A stretch of DNA of 64,000 nt from Artocarpus heterophyllus (Eukaryota > Streptophyta > Magnoliopsida > Rosales > Moraceae), in the NCBI GenBank assembly GCA_025403435.1, contig CM046333.1:36291521-36355520 (forward strand), written 5' to 3'. The translations under genes were made by a program, and so were the position numbers. The notes beneath the pieces were generated by a model that saw only the letters and a program-made list of their open reading frames with translations, was not told the origin of the DNA and searched no databases. Positions 48,501 to 60,918 of this stretch are shown here, piece after piece (position 1 is the stretch's first letter; each line of letters begins with the position of its first letter).

Positions 48501-49903
48501 ACAATCATGCCATAATGTCCATCTTACATGCCATAGCTCATAACATTTCATCAAACACTTAGTATGCATAGTAAAACATAAACTTTCAAGACTTGAGTTT
48601 AGAATTTGACCCAAAACTCTTCCAAGTTTTTTGATCCTTTCCTTGATGCCTTAAGCCTTGCGAACCCTCCTTGATAAGATTCATACCATAACCCATCAAA
48701 AATCCATCCAAAACCCAATGTAAAACATAAAAAACTCATTGTAAAGTTTGGATTTTTACCTCCACAATTGCTTATCCTTGATCTTTAACACTTAACTTGC
48801 TTCAATACATGATTTGAAGCTTAGAATTTATCAAAATTTTGAGAGAAAATGGCATAGGGTGGGTGGTTTTCATGAGTAAGAAATGGGAAAATTTTCATGA
48901 AATCAAACTTTTATTTCCAACAAGTCCTTGGATATATATAAGCGTTACCCTGGGGACTTGTTTGGAAAAGAAAAATTGCCCAACAATACTTGTCAATTCT
49001 ACTAAGGGAGGTGTGGTACATTTTTCACCCTTGGAGTGTTCCGCACCACCACCCCCCCCCCCCCCCCCCGCCACTTTTTTTTTCTTTTTGGTGACTAACC
49101 TTGCTTACTCATCCTTAAGCATCATTAAGGGTAAAGGTCTTGGCAAGATTTGATTTGGCCACATCAAGGGGGGTGTGGTGGTAATTTCTCATTCATTTGG
49201 GTGTCCCATGGTAGGTCCTATATTTTTATATAGTCCAAATTTATATTGACAATATTTTTCTTATATTGTCAGTATTCTTTTCTATACAATTCATGAGGTC
49301 CCACAACCTCCTATACTTATTTATATCCACCACATAATGTAATTCCTATATTGCTTAACTTTATATAGCCAATTTTTATACTAACAATATTTTTTTACAC
49401 TATCGGTATATTCTCTATACTGTTACGAGCTTACACAACATGCTTTACTCATTTATGTCCTCCAAACTGTATTATTCATGTACTGCTTTAACTTTAAATA
49501 GTCTAATTTATATACTGCTTAACCTAAACAGTCTAATTCCTACACTACATTACTTTTGTAGTGTAATTCTCATACTACATAACTTTATCAGTGTACTTTC
49601 TTACATTGCATTATTCTAATGCTGTATAATTTTTTATATTATTATATAGTATTTTTCTTAAATTGTATTTTTATCTTAACATTTGTAGCAATACGTTTTG
49701 CAATAGTAGCTTTCTAGCTTATTTCTATATCATTCATTTTTTATTTAAGACTATGCCCTTAAAAATTTTTTTTTTTTTTTTTTGCTTTTATAGACTTTAT
49801 CATGAAAATTGGATTAAACAATAATCCTTCTGACACATATTTTGCTTAACATAATCCTTAAGTTATTGTATTTTTAATATACTAGAAATGCTCGGGTGTC
49901 ACA
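45576..49903 (-). mobile_element. 4.3-kb solo LTR of a Ty3/gypsy chromovirus-type family
   Basis: The ends are a perfect 9-bp inverted repeat, TGTGACACC...GGTGTCACA, and the flanks are perfect 5-bp repeats TAATA. No second copy of the terminal repeat and no pol sequence occur inside, so this is one LTR left after recombination between two LTRs. On the minus strand it starts TGTGACACCCGAGC. A TATA-like TTATATATATCC lies about 960 bases in (near 48940), leaving a very long transcribed R-U5 part. A run of about 18 C is at 49050-49068. It is related to the decayed copies at 8.2-9.1 and 20.9-22.9 kb. Orientation is inferred from the TATA position and those relatives. Confidence 0.85.
47134..47298. 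repeat. Minisatellite of five palindromic units, period about 37 bp
   Basis: Units start near 47134, 47170, 47208, 47245 and 47282. Each has a palindromic core like GTAACCTACCGGGTTAC joined by a T/C-rich spacer (TTTACTTAACT). The core can fold into a 6-bp-stem hairpin, and several base changes keep pairing. It lies inside the solo LTR. Confidence 0.75.
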
Positions 49904-49908
49904 TAATA
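49904..49908. repeat. Target-site duplication TAATA (right) of the solo LTR
   Basis: Follows GGTGTCACA directly. Confidence 0.85.
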
Positions 49909-50224
49909 GATGTATTGATATATGAATAGACACATTTACTAACGAAGAGATACCTTTACATTCAAAGAGGTATCTTTGTGTAAAAGTTGTATGGGTTCAT
50001 TCGTTTACATTCATTCATCAAATGACACCGTTGTCTTTTTATAAACTCTAAAATTATTATAGAATTCATATCTTATTCTTGAACATTATATTATTGCTAA
50101 ATATAGTATTCAAGTGTTTGTTGTATCTTAGGGTAATTTGCTATAAAAAGTCTCTAGCAAACTTAAATAAGTGAGGGTAAATAAAACCTTTAAAGAAAGT
50201 GTTTTATACACGTCTCAAACACAA

Positions 50225-50306
50225 TCCATTTCTAGAAAATTCTTAGCCTCTTTTTCTCTAACGCATTCCATTTCTAGAAAATTCTTAGCCTCTTTTTCTC
50301 TACTCT
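50225..50306. repeat. Direct tandem duplication, 42-bp unit
   Basis: Copies start TCCATTTCTAGAAAATTC at 50225 and 50267, with matching TCTTTTTCTCTA ends. Confidence 0.85.
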
Positions 50307-50471
50307 CACAAAATACACCAACAGACTATTCATTCCATTTCACTTTGTTTCACGATCATAATCTTCTTAACTGACTGTAGGTAACAAACGTGCTTCCTCA
50401 GTCTTATATGGTGGTACTAGAGAATATGACAACATGGGATGACTTTTTCTTTATTGTGCAACAGGTTTTCT

Positions 50472-50533
50472 ATATATATATATTTATATATACACACATA
50501 TGTGTATATATATATATGTATATATATATATAA
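50472..50533. repeat. (TA)n-rich microsatellite
   Basis: TA runs with a central ACACACATATGTGTA palindrome; the whole block can form a hairpin. Confidence 0.85.
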
Positions 50534-50794
50534 CTATAGTCAAAACCCTTTGCTTTTTCACTGTCAGTAAGAAATGTTATTTTATTAATTAAATTAATTT
50601 TTTAATAGTCTGATTTATTGATTTTATGTTAAAAACTTATAGTATACGACACAAAACCATTCATAATAATAGATTATACCATTGAACAAATAATTTAACC
50701 ACTAAAATAATATTCCTATCGATACTTAAAAAAAAAAAATTGTTTCTGCAGTAGATAACTATAAAAAATTAAAATGGGATAAAATACATTGTTT

Positions 50795-50975
50795 TATAGA
50801 AATGCTAGGGCTTTGAATGTGTTTGAAAAATTAGTTGGAACTTAAATATTATAGAATGTGAGAGTTTTATACTCTAGCAAACTTTTGCTTTTCACTATCG
50901 CATGTGAAAATTTTACACTATAACAAACTGAATTTTGTTTTTCTAATATGTTTCTGAAACGAAGCCTTTATTCAC
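50795..50975. repeat. Small A/T-rich repeat family, copy 6
   Basis: It contains GTGAGAGTTTTATACTC and GCATGTGAAAATTTTACACT, bounded by GTGTTTGAAA and ATGTTTCTGAAACG. Confidence 0.5.
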
Positions 50976-51104
50976 CTAGTTGACGTTGTAATTTTTTAAG
51001 TCATACAAATAAATTCTACTCACATCTCAAAAGAAGAAAACAAAAAAAAGATAATGTGGGATTTGTCAGAAGTTTTCAAATCAGCCTACGGATATTAGAC
51101 AATT

Positions 51105-51245
51105 GGCTTTGTTTAAGAAATACGTTAGAACTTTAAGTTCTAATTTGTTATAGTATAAAACTCTTATAGGCTATAGTAATTTGCTATAGTATAAAGCTCT
51201 CACAGGCTATAATATTTAAGTTCTAATTTACTTTCCAAACTAAAT
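51105..51245. repeat. Small A/T-rich repeat family, copy 7
   Basis: The palindromic ends GTTAGAACTTTAAGTTC...TTTAAGTTCTAA enclose two copies of TTATAGTATAAA with CTCTTATAGGC and CTCTCACAGGC. It ends TTTCCAAAC. Confidence 0.55.
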
Positions 51246-51629
51246 GAATACATATGTACAATTCAGTACCCTAGAAAGCTCCTAGTAGTTTTCTATTTCC
51301 AACATGCACTAATTGCAAAACCCACTTTTTTCTTTATCTTTATTTTTCTTTCTCCCAGGGTTCTGATTGTGGTTGCGCGTTATGGATCTATTGCATGCAG
51401 ATATATATTTTTATGAGAAGAAAAGGAAAAAAAAATCTAATAAAATGTTGAACTAGTATATATATATATATTGCAGTATATTATATACAGCCGCTTTGCA
51501 AATTCTCTGTTATATACAGAAACGGATTTTGTGCAAGTACTACATAAGGGCATGAAAGAGAGAGTCATGTGACCACCGCAAACCTTGCTTAACTCTCACT
51601 ATATTTTACTTACATTTAGCAGAATATAG

Positions 51630-51632
<3 letters not shown>

Positions 51633-51664
<32 letters not shown>
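51633..51664. repeat. (TA)n microsatellite
   Basis: About 16 TA units. Confidence 0.9.
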
Positions 51665-51674
<10 letters not shown>

Positions 51675-52856
51675 GAAATAATTAATATAGCTTTGTTTTT
51701 TGTCTTTATTTTTTTATTCTTAAGGTTTGTTGCCTAGCAGAAGAGGAATGGATTCATTAAACAAGAAAAATAGGAAACAGGCAGTAACTGACATTGGAAA
51801 ATAATACATTTATATATTGCATGTAAATCGCAATGATAAGTAAACAAACATTTGGATCAGTGTTGCCTAGGATCAGGCATACATTATACCGTGAAGTTTA
51901 ACAAATTTAACTGTATTTTTTTTTTTTGAAGGGGAAAACTTTGATTATAGTTAATTATCCAATGAATAAAGTATTATGATAATATCACCAATAAATATTT
52001 CTATACATAAAAAGTTTTTTTTAAAGGATATATAAGAGTACTACAAAATATCAAGTTAAAAAAGAAATAAAAATAAAAAACTAGGGTTATGGATACCCAT
52101 CATTTATAGTTACCAAAATATATAGCGGGAAAACTACCATACCTTGGTGTCAAATATCGCTCAACAAAGGAATATTGATTTTATTCATAACACGGAGCTG
52201 AATAATTTTTTTTTTTTAAAGAAATAAGAAAACTTAAAAGAATACTCATGCATGGCCTATATATATGGGCATCAACTTAATGTGCAAATAGTAGGCCTTT
52301 GTCAATTTTTAATTAGTTTGACATATAGAAATGCAATGATCACACCATTTATAAGTATCTAAATTTTGATAAACAATATGATACGGATCTTAATTTTTTT
52401 CTTTTTTATTCTCATGTTAAATAACAAGTACCTGATCAGTGACGGAGCTAGAATCTTTTATCATGGGTTAATATTTTATAATGTATAAGATTATATATAT
52501 TCAATTTTTTAAGGGTGTTCAAATTTTAGTAATTTTTTGAGTATATAACTTATACATATGTATATTATATAGATAGGGAAAAAAAAAGTTTAAGAGGGGA
52601 TCATTTATACATGCCTCCGTCTCTGTATCTGCCTGTCTCTATCACTTATGTTGATATATAATCTTTTTAATTTTTCTAAATGATTTTTTTTTTTTTTTTT
52701 GCTAAAAGATTTATCTAGTTTTTTTAAATGATTCATATAAATATATAAATACCAAGGAACCGTCTACTGGATTCTGATTGGCGGAAAACGATGTGGATAT
52801 ATGCATGCATGCATATGTATATGCATACAGACACACATATATAAGCGAATCACGTG

Positions 52857-52921
52857 TGTCTCCCTCCCTTTCTTTTTCTTTTTCTTTTTCTTTTTCCTTT
52901 TCTTTTTCTTTTTCTTTTTCC
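52857..52921. repeat. (CTTTTT)n pyrimidine microsatellite
   Basis: About nine imperfect CTTTTT units after TCCCTCCC, all pyrimidine on the plus strand. Confidence 0.9.
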
Positions 52922-54266
52922 TAACATTCTCTGAAATATAGCTAATCCCCACTTGCAACTGCAGGTTTTCGCTCAAATTCATGTGCAGTTCCATTAGATA
53001 ATTAATATTTCCTTTTTATTTGCTCTTTGCAAGAAAGAGTTATGAATTAGATTAACCTTTCCTCTCAAAACAAAATTTATGTATAATTAAATATCTTTGC
53101 TCATGCGCCTCTTCATATATTGCTCACATAAAACTATGCCCCTTCAGTACTGATCATATCTTTCAAAACTTTATTCGATAAAACTTAAATAATCAATCTT
53201 TCTTGGCATATAAAAGAATTATTTTTAACGACAACTATTTTATCAAATATGTGATTGTAGGAAATTTTATTACTTCATCAGTTGACGATAAAAAAAAAAA
53301 AAAAAAACCATAATTACTGGACTCCTAAGTATATGTGGTTTCATTAGACATGAGTTTTCAAATTTTCATTTCAATACAAATTAAGTTTAGTAGTGAATTA
53401 TTGGAAATATTGTAGTATATTATATGCACTTCAGAGAATTACAATCTTCAACGAATTCATGAGTCTATCATGCTAGTTACTAGCTATATTGTCCCCACTG
53501 CCATTAGAACACCCACAAAAGAAAATGTCTAAACCTATTTAGTAATTTTAATTTCTCTTATGTGTCCTATATGTCAACAAATAGTTAAATAGGCAATGGC
53601 CACTAAGTCAAACGGTAAAGTGGGACGCGACTTAAGTTAAAAAAGAAAAAAGAAAAAAAAGAAAAACATGGTTATAATATATGATTAATTTTTAGATTCC
53701 TTGTAGAAATGGACTTCAACTGTGTTGATCAGTGATCAATATATCAAATCAGTAGTTTAATAGTAAATAGAAATGCAAATCTTCATGTTTTTTTTTTCTA
53801 AGTACTATAATTTCCTAAGTTTTTTTTTTTTTTTTTGCAATAAAAAATTAGAAGGAAAAGGTTGGACGAGGGTATGATTCAAAATGTGATGCTGATCTAC
53901 AACAAAACATTAGAGTTTGTAGTGAGTTACTGATTTGTTTCTATTTTTGTCAGCCAAAAACTTTTTATAGGATGTGATCTCACATAATTGTTGTGTTGTG
54001 GAGTAGTGTAGGATGATTTGCAGAGGTCCACTACCCTTTTGTGTCACAAAGTTTAAAAAATTATCATTACGTTTGGAGACCCATCACTTGGAGATGTTCC
54101 GACGTGTATATCAACACACTGAGATTGATTTCTAATTGTTACCTAATCAGTGGGCATACATTTAGAAAATTATATATTACTCACATGCACCTAAGTATGG
54201 TTATCTTAAAGCCCACTCTCAACTACTCTCGAGCAGGGCCGCATGGTCGCCCATCACAATGCTTAG

Positions 54267-54267
<1 letters not shown>

Positions 54268-54303
<36 letters not shown>
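54268..54303. repeat. (TA)n microsatellite
   Basis: About 18 uninterrupted TA units. Confidence 0.9.
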
Positions 54304-54304
<1 letters not shown>

Positions 54305-55960
54305 CACGTGTATTGCTATATTCAAAACCATTCATTAAGGAATTGTGTCAAGTTAGACACGTCGACTATTTAGGCATTTGTAACATTTTTTATTTGTAAT
54401 TTTAATATCATTTATATATTTGTATAATATTCAATTTATTTTTGTGTAACACTTGATAAATATAGTCGGTATACTTAAACAAATTTAGTGTTATATAAAC
54501 GAAAGAACAATGTAATAAAGACAAATGAAAAATGTTACAAGTGTTGGATTGATTATGAGGGTACATTTTTGTGGTTAAAAGCATATTCTAACGGAAAACT
54601 CACACCTGACTTTAGTTAAAGGCGAAAAATTTGAATCCCCACCGTGAAATTAAAAGATACTGTACATATATATAATATAGTTTTAAATAGTGCAGAGGCA
54701 GTTGGTGCTGATATGTAAGGGCTGAATTCAATATGGTAATGGTCTGCAAAGGGACTTTGCCCATTTGAGGTACGTATAACACATGGTAACCCATTGATCA
54801 TCATTTTTATTGGAATTATTTATGATTTGATTATGATTATGATTATTGTTATTGTTACAATTGTAATGATTGTTGATATAGTACTATATACGCATATGGG
54901 ACAAGCATGCACGTGACGGTTGGCAGTTGGATATATTATAATCATAAGACCTTTAACTATGAAGAGCTCTGTTGATCAATTGTTCACTACTCACGTCTTG
55001 TGGAACCCACTAGACTACGTACTACTCACTCATACATCAAGTGAACAATTGGAAATTAATAAGAAAATTAATAAGAAAGTATTTAAGTTCCAATTTTGAG
55101 TAAAGATAAAAAGAAAAGTAAAATAAATTGAGGGTGTAACAAGTTTTAGTGATTTTTTTTTCAAATTTATTTGACCGAAAAATTGGAAATAATTATTCAA
55201 ATTGAAGAGGTTAATTAATTAGTACATAGTTCGGCTTTTAAGAAAAGTAGCTAGACCTATATATTCTGTGTGGTTGGAAAATTTCAAATTGCTCTAATAA
55301 TGCATAGTTGGCTCTTCACTACTATTGAATTGACTACACATTAACTTGGGCTATTAAGAAAACAAAACTGTTTATGTTAATTTATTAGCTTGATTTGTTA
55401 GAGCAAGGTTAATAATTGCTTATTAACTGATCAGTTCCATTTAATATTCATAATTCATAATTTTGGGCTTAACTTGAGCTATTCGAAAGACCATAAAAAG
55501 TTGCAATTTTTTTGTTTGTTGTTTTTGAAAATGGAAACCATGAACTATTTATTTGAAACATTATAAAGTTTTTAATTAATGTAAACAGGATTCTCATGCA
55601 ATATTCAAATAAAAAAATTAAATAACGAAACAGAAAAAAAAAATAAAATTAATTGTACCTGAATTGTGAAAAATTGACCTCAGAGGCTAAGAAGAACAAC
55701 TCAATTGAATAGCTAAACCAGTCTAGGAAATTCAAAATTAAGTTAGACAAAACAAAAATTACCCCTTCTTCTAGCTGGCTAAGCTAAAGTTTTTTTTTTT
55801 TTTTTGGGGTGAATTTTTCCTTTTAAAACTAAAATTGAACTGTGTGGTGGTGGTGGCCAGTAAATTTAACCAAAAAAGAAAAGATAAAAAAAATTCAAAT
55901 CTGATCAGAAATTAAAATCTCCAGTAATCAGAGACTGACTGTTGTTACCGCCTTACTATT

Positions 55961-57518
55961 CTAGATCATCTGCCTGAAATCCGGCCCCACGTGTTGGTGG
56001 ATCAAGTAATCCTCGCCGTTGGATGACGCACGATCAAACACCATCCCGTTCTGATGATGATGATGAGGAGGAGGAGGAGGAGGATGAAAGAATTGCTGTT
56101 GGTGTTGTTGAGCTCTGAGGAAATCCTTCTGGCGCCGGAGTTCCAGAACCTTCCGGTGCGAGTTTGAGTGCTTGGTCAGCACGAAGGTCGGGCTGGCGGC
56201 GGGCCGGTACTCCTGCACGAGCCGGCCCGACTTGTACCGGACCCCGCAGGCGTTGCACAGCGTCTTCGGTCCCATAGGCCCGGTCCGCCACTGCGGCGTC
56301 TTGTCGGTAGCGCAATGCAGGCACTTCCGCCCCTCCCCGTCGGGACCGTTACTGCTCGTCTCCTTCTTTTTCTGAGCCGCCTTAACAGTTTTCTTAGCGG
56401 TGGTTGTCTGTGGCGGCGGCGGCTGGGCCGAAACGACGACGTCCGGCTCGGGCGGAGACAACGAATTGGAGGACGCCGTGGCGGAGACGGGGAGGAGGCG
56501 GGACGTCCAGTTGCATGGTGGGGCCCGGGACCGCTTGCTGCGGGCCTTGGCTGGGACCGACACATGATCGGAGTTGAAAATCGGGCCGTTATTATCAACA
56601 TTGCTAACATTATTGTTAACATTGTTGTTGTTGTTTCTGTTGGTCGATTCGACGTCGTTTCGGGCTTTTAGTCCCGATATCAGCTGAAGCCTCTCAAGGT
56701 CCTCGCTCGAGAACGATTCCTCCACGAAATTCGACACCCATTCCAGCTCCGCCAAATCGTCGTACTGTTGATATATCATGTGAAAAACATGGATTAATTA
56801 ACACATAAATTATTTATTCAATTTTTACCTAAAATTATATATTTATTGAAAATTAATTAAATAAATGTGTTTACAATTTCATATCTCTGAGTGGCGTAAA
56901 GGTTGAGTTGAGTTATCATTGGGCAAAAGAAACTGAACCCGCATAATAATAGCCGCTACTTTCTCTGTACATTTTCATGCATAGAACTTCTAACCTTTTT
57001 TCTTTTTTCTTTTTTGGGTAAATTTTCATCAACCCCAGTTATGAAGAAGTTAGAATAAAGGAAAAGAAGAAAAAGAAGAAGAAGAATAATTAATTGTGAA
57101 GGTGCGTATCTATATATATATATATATTTTTTTTTTCTTTTTTTCTTGTTATGAATTCACATAATTTTATATTTATCTACAATGTATGAAAATTTGTATA
57201 TACCGCGGGAACGCAGAGTTCGCTGCAGAACTGGCCGTCGGAGAAGAAATTGGGTTCGCGGCCGGAGAAGTTGGAGGAATTGCAGCTGTCGACGAAGGTC
57301 ACGGGGGAGGAATCGGTGGAATTGGCTCCGGCGACGGCGTTGACGCCAGCGGCGTCGGCGATTACGGCGTCTTCGTTGGAGAAGTCGAGGAACTCTTCGA
57401 CTACGAAATGGTCGCCGGCGCCAGAGAAGGTTTTGTTGTCGGAGGAGTACTGGCGCTTGTCGGGGACCATCTGAGGGCAAAAGGCAGTAGCAGTGTGATA
57501 GAATTCTGGCGCTTCCAT
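55961..57518 (-). CDS. GATA transcription factor, GATA9/GATA12-like, 2 exons
   Basis: Minus-strand exons 57518-57204 (105 codons, phase 0) and 56764-55961 (267 residues plus stop) give 372 residues. The class IV zinc finger is C-X2-C-X18-C-X2-C (CLHC...CNAC) at about residues 257-281. The plant-specific [19 protein letters not shown] and [14 protein letters not shown] follow, then the basic [14 protein letters not shown]. Upstream lie the acidic [13 protein letters not shown], the conserved [20 protein letters not shown] and a nuclear-localisation-like [11 protein letters not shown]. The [21 protein letters not shown]-terminus resembles GATA9/GATA12. It binds GATA motifs and probably regulates transcription in the nucleus. 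His, Gln and Asn repeats are coded by trinucleotide runs. Exon 2 is clearly GC-richer than the flanks. Confidence 0.93.
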
Positions 57519-58254
57519 TTGGTCCTAGCTAGTTATCTTTTTTTGCGTTTTGAAACAAAACTAAGAGATGGTGGGGAATTATTGGGTATAATACAGTGAA
57601 GGGAAATACTGACACAAAAAAAAAATGTAAGGAAGATAGAGAGAAGAGTGTGAAATGTGAATGTGGTGTGGTTTTGTGGAGAGAGAAGAGAGAGAGAGAT
57701 GCGTGTGTGGTAGGGAGGGGTGTTTATTTGCGTTTGAAGGGGGACAAGCGGACAGCTAAAATGAAGGATTTTGACGAAGAAAAAACAAAAATAAAGGTCT
57801 ACGTGACAAAAAATAAATAAGAGTGTAGAAAATAAAATTAAGAGAGAAAAAAATTAAAGAGAATTTAATAGGGCTGAAAAGAGATGAAGTTGATATGTAT
57901 TGAATTTACTCTGCTGCCCTTTTGCTTTTGGAGCCCTTTTGTGTTTGGCTTACCAGTTTTGTCCTTTAGGAGTTAGACTGAGGCTAAAATATATGGTGAG
58001 GCAACTAAAATTGGTAGTAGACCATCTCCCAACCAAGCAAAGGCTAAAATCAACATTTAAATTGAATGTGATTTTGTTAAATTGTTTTATCATCTTTTTG
58101 TAAATTTTTTTTCTTATGAACATGTATGGGAAGTGCATGTGGCATTTAGGCACTACTATACCTAACAGAGCTTCATATCATTTACCATTTTTGCTTTTTT
58201 TTTTAATTGATCATGATTTTTATGAAAGGTAAAGATAACAGTAATAATATATAT

Positions 58255-58440
58255 AGTGTTTTGTAGGATGGTTAGAACAATTAGTTAGAACCGTTTTTAC
58301 TATAATACGTGAGAGTTTTACACTGTAACAATTTTTTAATTGTGAATATAACACGTAAAAATTTTACACTGTTTATAACTAAAAAAATAGTCTAGACTAT
58401 TATTTGTAACACCCTTATAACATGAGACATATAATCCCTA
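58255..58440. repeat. Small A/T-rich repeat family, copy 8
   Basis: It begins GTGTTTTGTAGGATGGTTAG and ends TTTGTAACACCCTTA. It contains CGTGAGAGTTTTACACTGTA and CACGTAAAAATTTTACACTG. Confidence 0.55.
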
Positions 58441-59634
58441 TGGATGTGGTGCCATGTGATAGGCAGGAAAAAAACGTTATGTACTATTAAGGACCCGGAA
58501 TTGGATACAATTTGTACTCCAACCGCCAGTTTTGTAGGGGACAAAAATGTAAAGTCAAAATATCCACAATTTTGATTTTTTTTTTTCTTGTATATGTATG
58601 ATTACTACAATCAAAATGAAAAGCAATCAAAGCCGTTGAAATTTTTTGGTGGGCGCGGCGTTTCTAAAGACCGTGAAATCTAACGCACGGGCTGCTGATG
58701 ATGATGTTGATGTTGATGTTGATGTACAATCATAATCACGGCATGTACCGCACACAATTATTCGGTCCGTAATCAAGTGCACGCGCATGTTGCTTCGACA
58801 TCACCATGTCTTCCACTGAAGAAGGGTAATTTAGTCAAACTGTGAAATGAAGGAAAAATTGCTTAAAGGGTAGATTCGTAAATGTGACCATGATAATTAA
58901 TAAAAACTTAAATACAAACTAAACATAAGTTTTAGCTTAAACCAGTAATTAGCATTGTCTACAAGTGTTCAAATTCAACCCCCTTAGGAATCGATCTAGC
59001 AGGTTTGTCGCTGTGGACTTTGCATTAGCGTCCAAGCATAAAGCCCGATTCCTCTGCTTCAATTTCCCTAGGAATTCGTGTTTCTTTATTTATTTTTTCA
59101 AAATTCTCTGATATATTCACTTTTTTAAATGTGCTTAACCTCCTTGTTTAACCCCTTTATTTTATTCAAAACCTCATTTGTAAGCACGATGAGTACAGCT
59201 CAACATGATCAAATTCAACGGCCAAGATCTTCCCAACGTGTTCCCCTCTTAATTTGGTTCACACCTTTTACCCCACGTAGGACCAAGAGCGAGTCTTATG
59301 TAAAAATTAAAATAAAAAAAAAAGGTTGCAGATTATTTTAACCACATGCAAGGAGAAAACAAAAGTGTTAGATAATATATTAAAATTCGTAGCTTTTTAA
59401 TTGGATAATTCAAAACGTATAGTTTCTAGCGGTTCAATTGAAATGAGGTCAGAGATATTATCGCTTTAAAAATTAGAAGTCATTATATTATTGGATTGAA
59501 TGTTAGTAAAATGTTAAGTTCACAAAATTATATATTAACGCTACTGCTAAGCATTAACAAAATTCTGTGTATCTATTATCCAACATATATGACAATTTTT
59601 TTAGTACATTCAAATCTTACAAAAGTATGCATAT

Positions 59635-59825
59635 ATTTAGCATCCCTTTGAAACTTCAATTATAACTTTTGTTTAAAATTAAGAACTATAACATGTGAAA
59701 GTTTTACACTATAATAACTTTTTGTTGTTTACTATAAGTGTTAAGAGTTTTATACTGTTTATAATTTTAACTGATAAACAATTATAATTGATGGATTAGA
59801 ACTGCAGTCCTAAACAACCCTTAAT
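59635..59825. repeat. Small A/T-rich repeat family, copy 9
   Basis: It starts near CATCCCTTTGAAACTTC and ends CTAAACAACCCTTAA, enclosing CATGTGAAAGTTTTACACTA. Confidence 0.6.
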
Positions 59826-60624
59826 CTTAAATGTCTTACGACTTAAAGTTTGTCACATTACTTTAACCCGTTATATAATATAAGCTTTGATACCGGTTCT
59901 TCTTCAAAATTTAAGAATATCCAAACAGAAATACACTACGAGTAATAACAAATAAAGTTGACTTAAAGGACACGTCTCGGTGTTGAAATTTGTTGCCTCG
60001 AATTTGTGTGTGTATATATATATATATATAGATTGTTACATTTGAAACTTGTTATACAACTAATATAAACTTGCAGAGTTTAAACACTTTTTAACCTTGT
60101 TAATATAGATATAAAGGTTAATAATACCTACATGTATGCATGCATGGGACACTGAACGTAGGATAAATCACACTGTTAAACGTCGGCTACTCAACCACGT
60201 GGCAGACATCAAGAGGTGCAGACTGATCAAGTAGGGGCCATGTTGCAATGAACCAATCCCTAGGCGAGTAAGGGTCTTCTTCGAACAACGGATAAGGTTT
60301 TACTGTTCTTGTTTATTGCCGCTAGATATTTGTAACATGTAATATCAATCCCTTCTTTTTATTTTATTTTTGTACCCATATATATCTCTTTGTATTTTTC
60401 TTTTTTTTTTTCACCTTTTTTTGCTTGAATTAAAAGAAAAGCCTGAAAAAGAGAAGGTACCTGAGGCATTGCTTGGCTCAGAGGTTTTCGTTTTGATCTC
60501 TTTCAAAAAAAATAAAAATAAATGGGCTCTCTGATATTTTAGTGATGGTTTCTGGTAGTATATATTTAAAACTTTTGGGGATTATTATTTTAGTGAAAGT
60601 TCGGCGTGAGTGGGGTCCAATATG

Positions 60625-60918
60625 CACGTGATGGAGCTGGGGTGTGGCGTCAGCTGCCCATGTGAGTGCTTCGCTCGTGTCGAAAGCCAAAACTGACGGT
60701 GGTCAAATGCCACGTGGCGAGAATCTATGGCGCCAGGATTTGTTTCCGGCCCTTTTCTGGGATGCGTCGACTGGGGAATGGATATATGCACGATGTGTAT
60801 ACGGGGGACTTTTTTGTAATGGAACATAACGTGAAAGGACGTGCCGGGCGAGTTGTCACGTGAGTCGTGGGTTGTGCACGTGCTTCGTGATTCACTAACA
60901 CTATGAGCAAGTCACGTG
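60625..60918. promoter_or_regulatory. Cluster of five CACGTG G-boxes
   Basis: CACGTG occurs at 60625, 60711, 60857, 60877 and 60913, with a sixth at 60196. The patch is GC-richer than its surroundings. G-boxes bind bZIP and bHLH factors in light, ABA and stress responses. No gene start is recognised on either side, so function is unproven. Confidence 0.45.

Larger units (their letters stand above)
49909..55960. other. Gene-free A/T-rich interval
   Basis: No gene is recognised in 6 kb. It contains several TA microsatellites, a 42-bp tandem duplication, two small repeat-family copies and a CT-rich microsatellite. Near 52440 is the motif GTGACGGAGCTAG, which I know from a common plant repeat. 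A possible tRNA-like box B (TTTGAATCCCC) is at 54629-54639. The right end is the 3' flank of the GATA gene. Confidence 0.4.

Noticed and set aside
48839..49153. 104-codon ORF inside the solo LTR
   Set aside because: It crosses a poly-C run, giving poly-Pro, and has no family similarity.
56034..56671. ORFs on both strands overlapping the GATA zinc-finger exon
   Set aside because: Shadows of the GC-rich GATA exon, which has the conserved zinc finger in the annotated frame.
60478..60910. Overlapping ORFs in the G-box patch
   Set aside because: They exist because the patch is GC-richer; no domain or splice pattern supports a gene.
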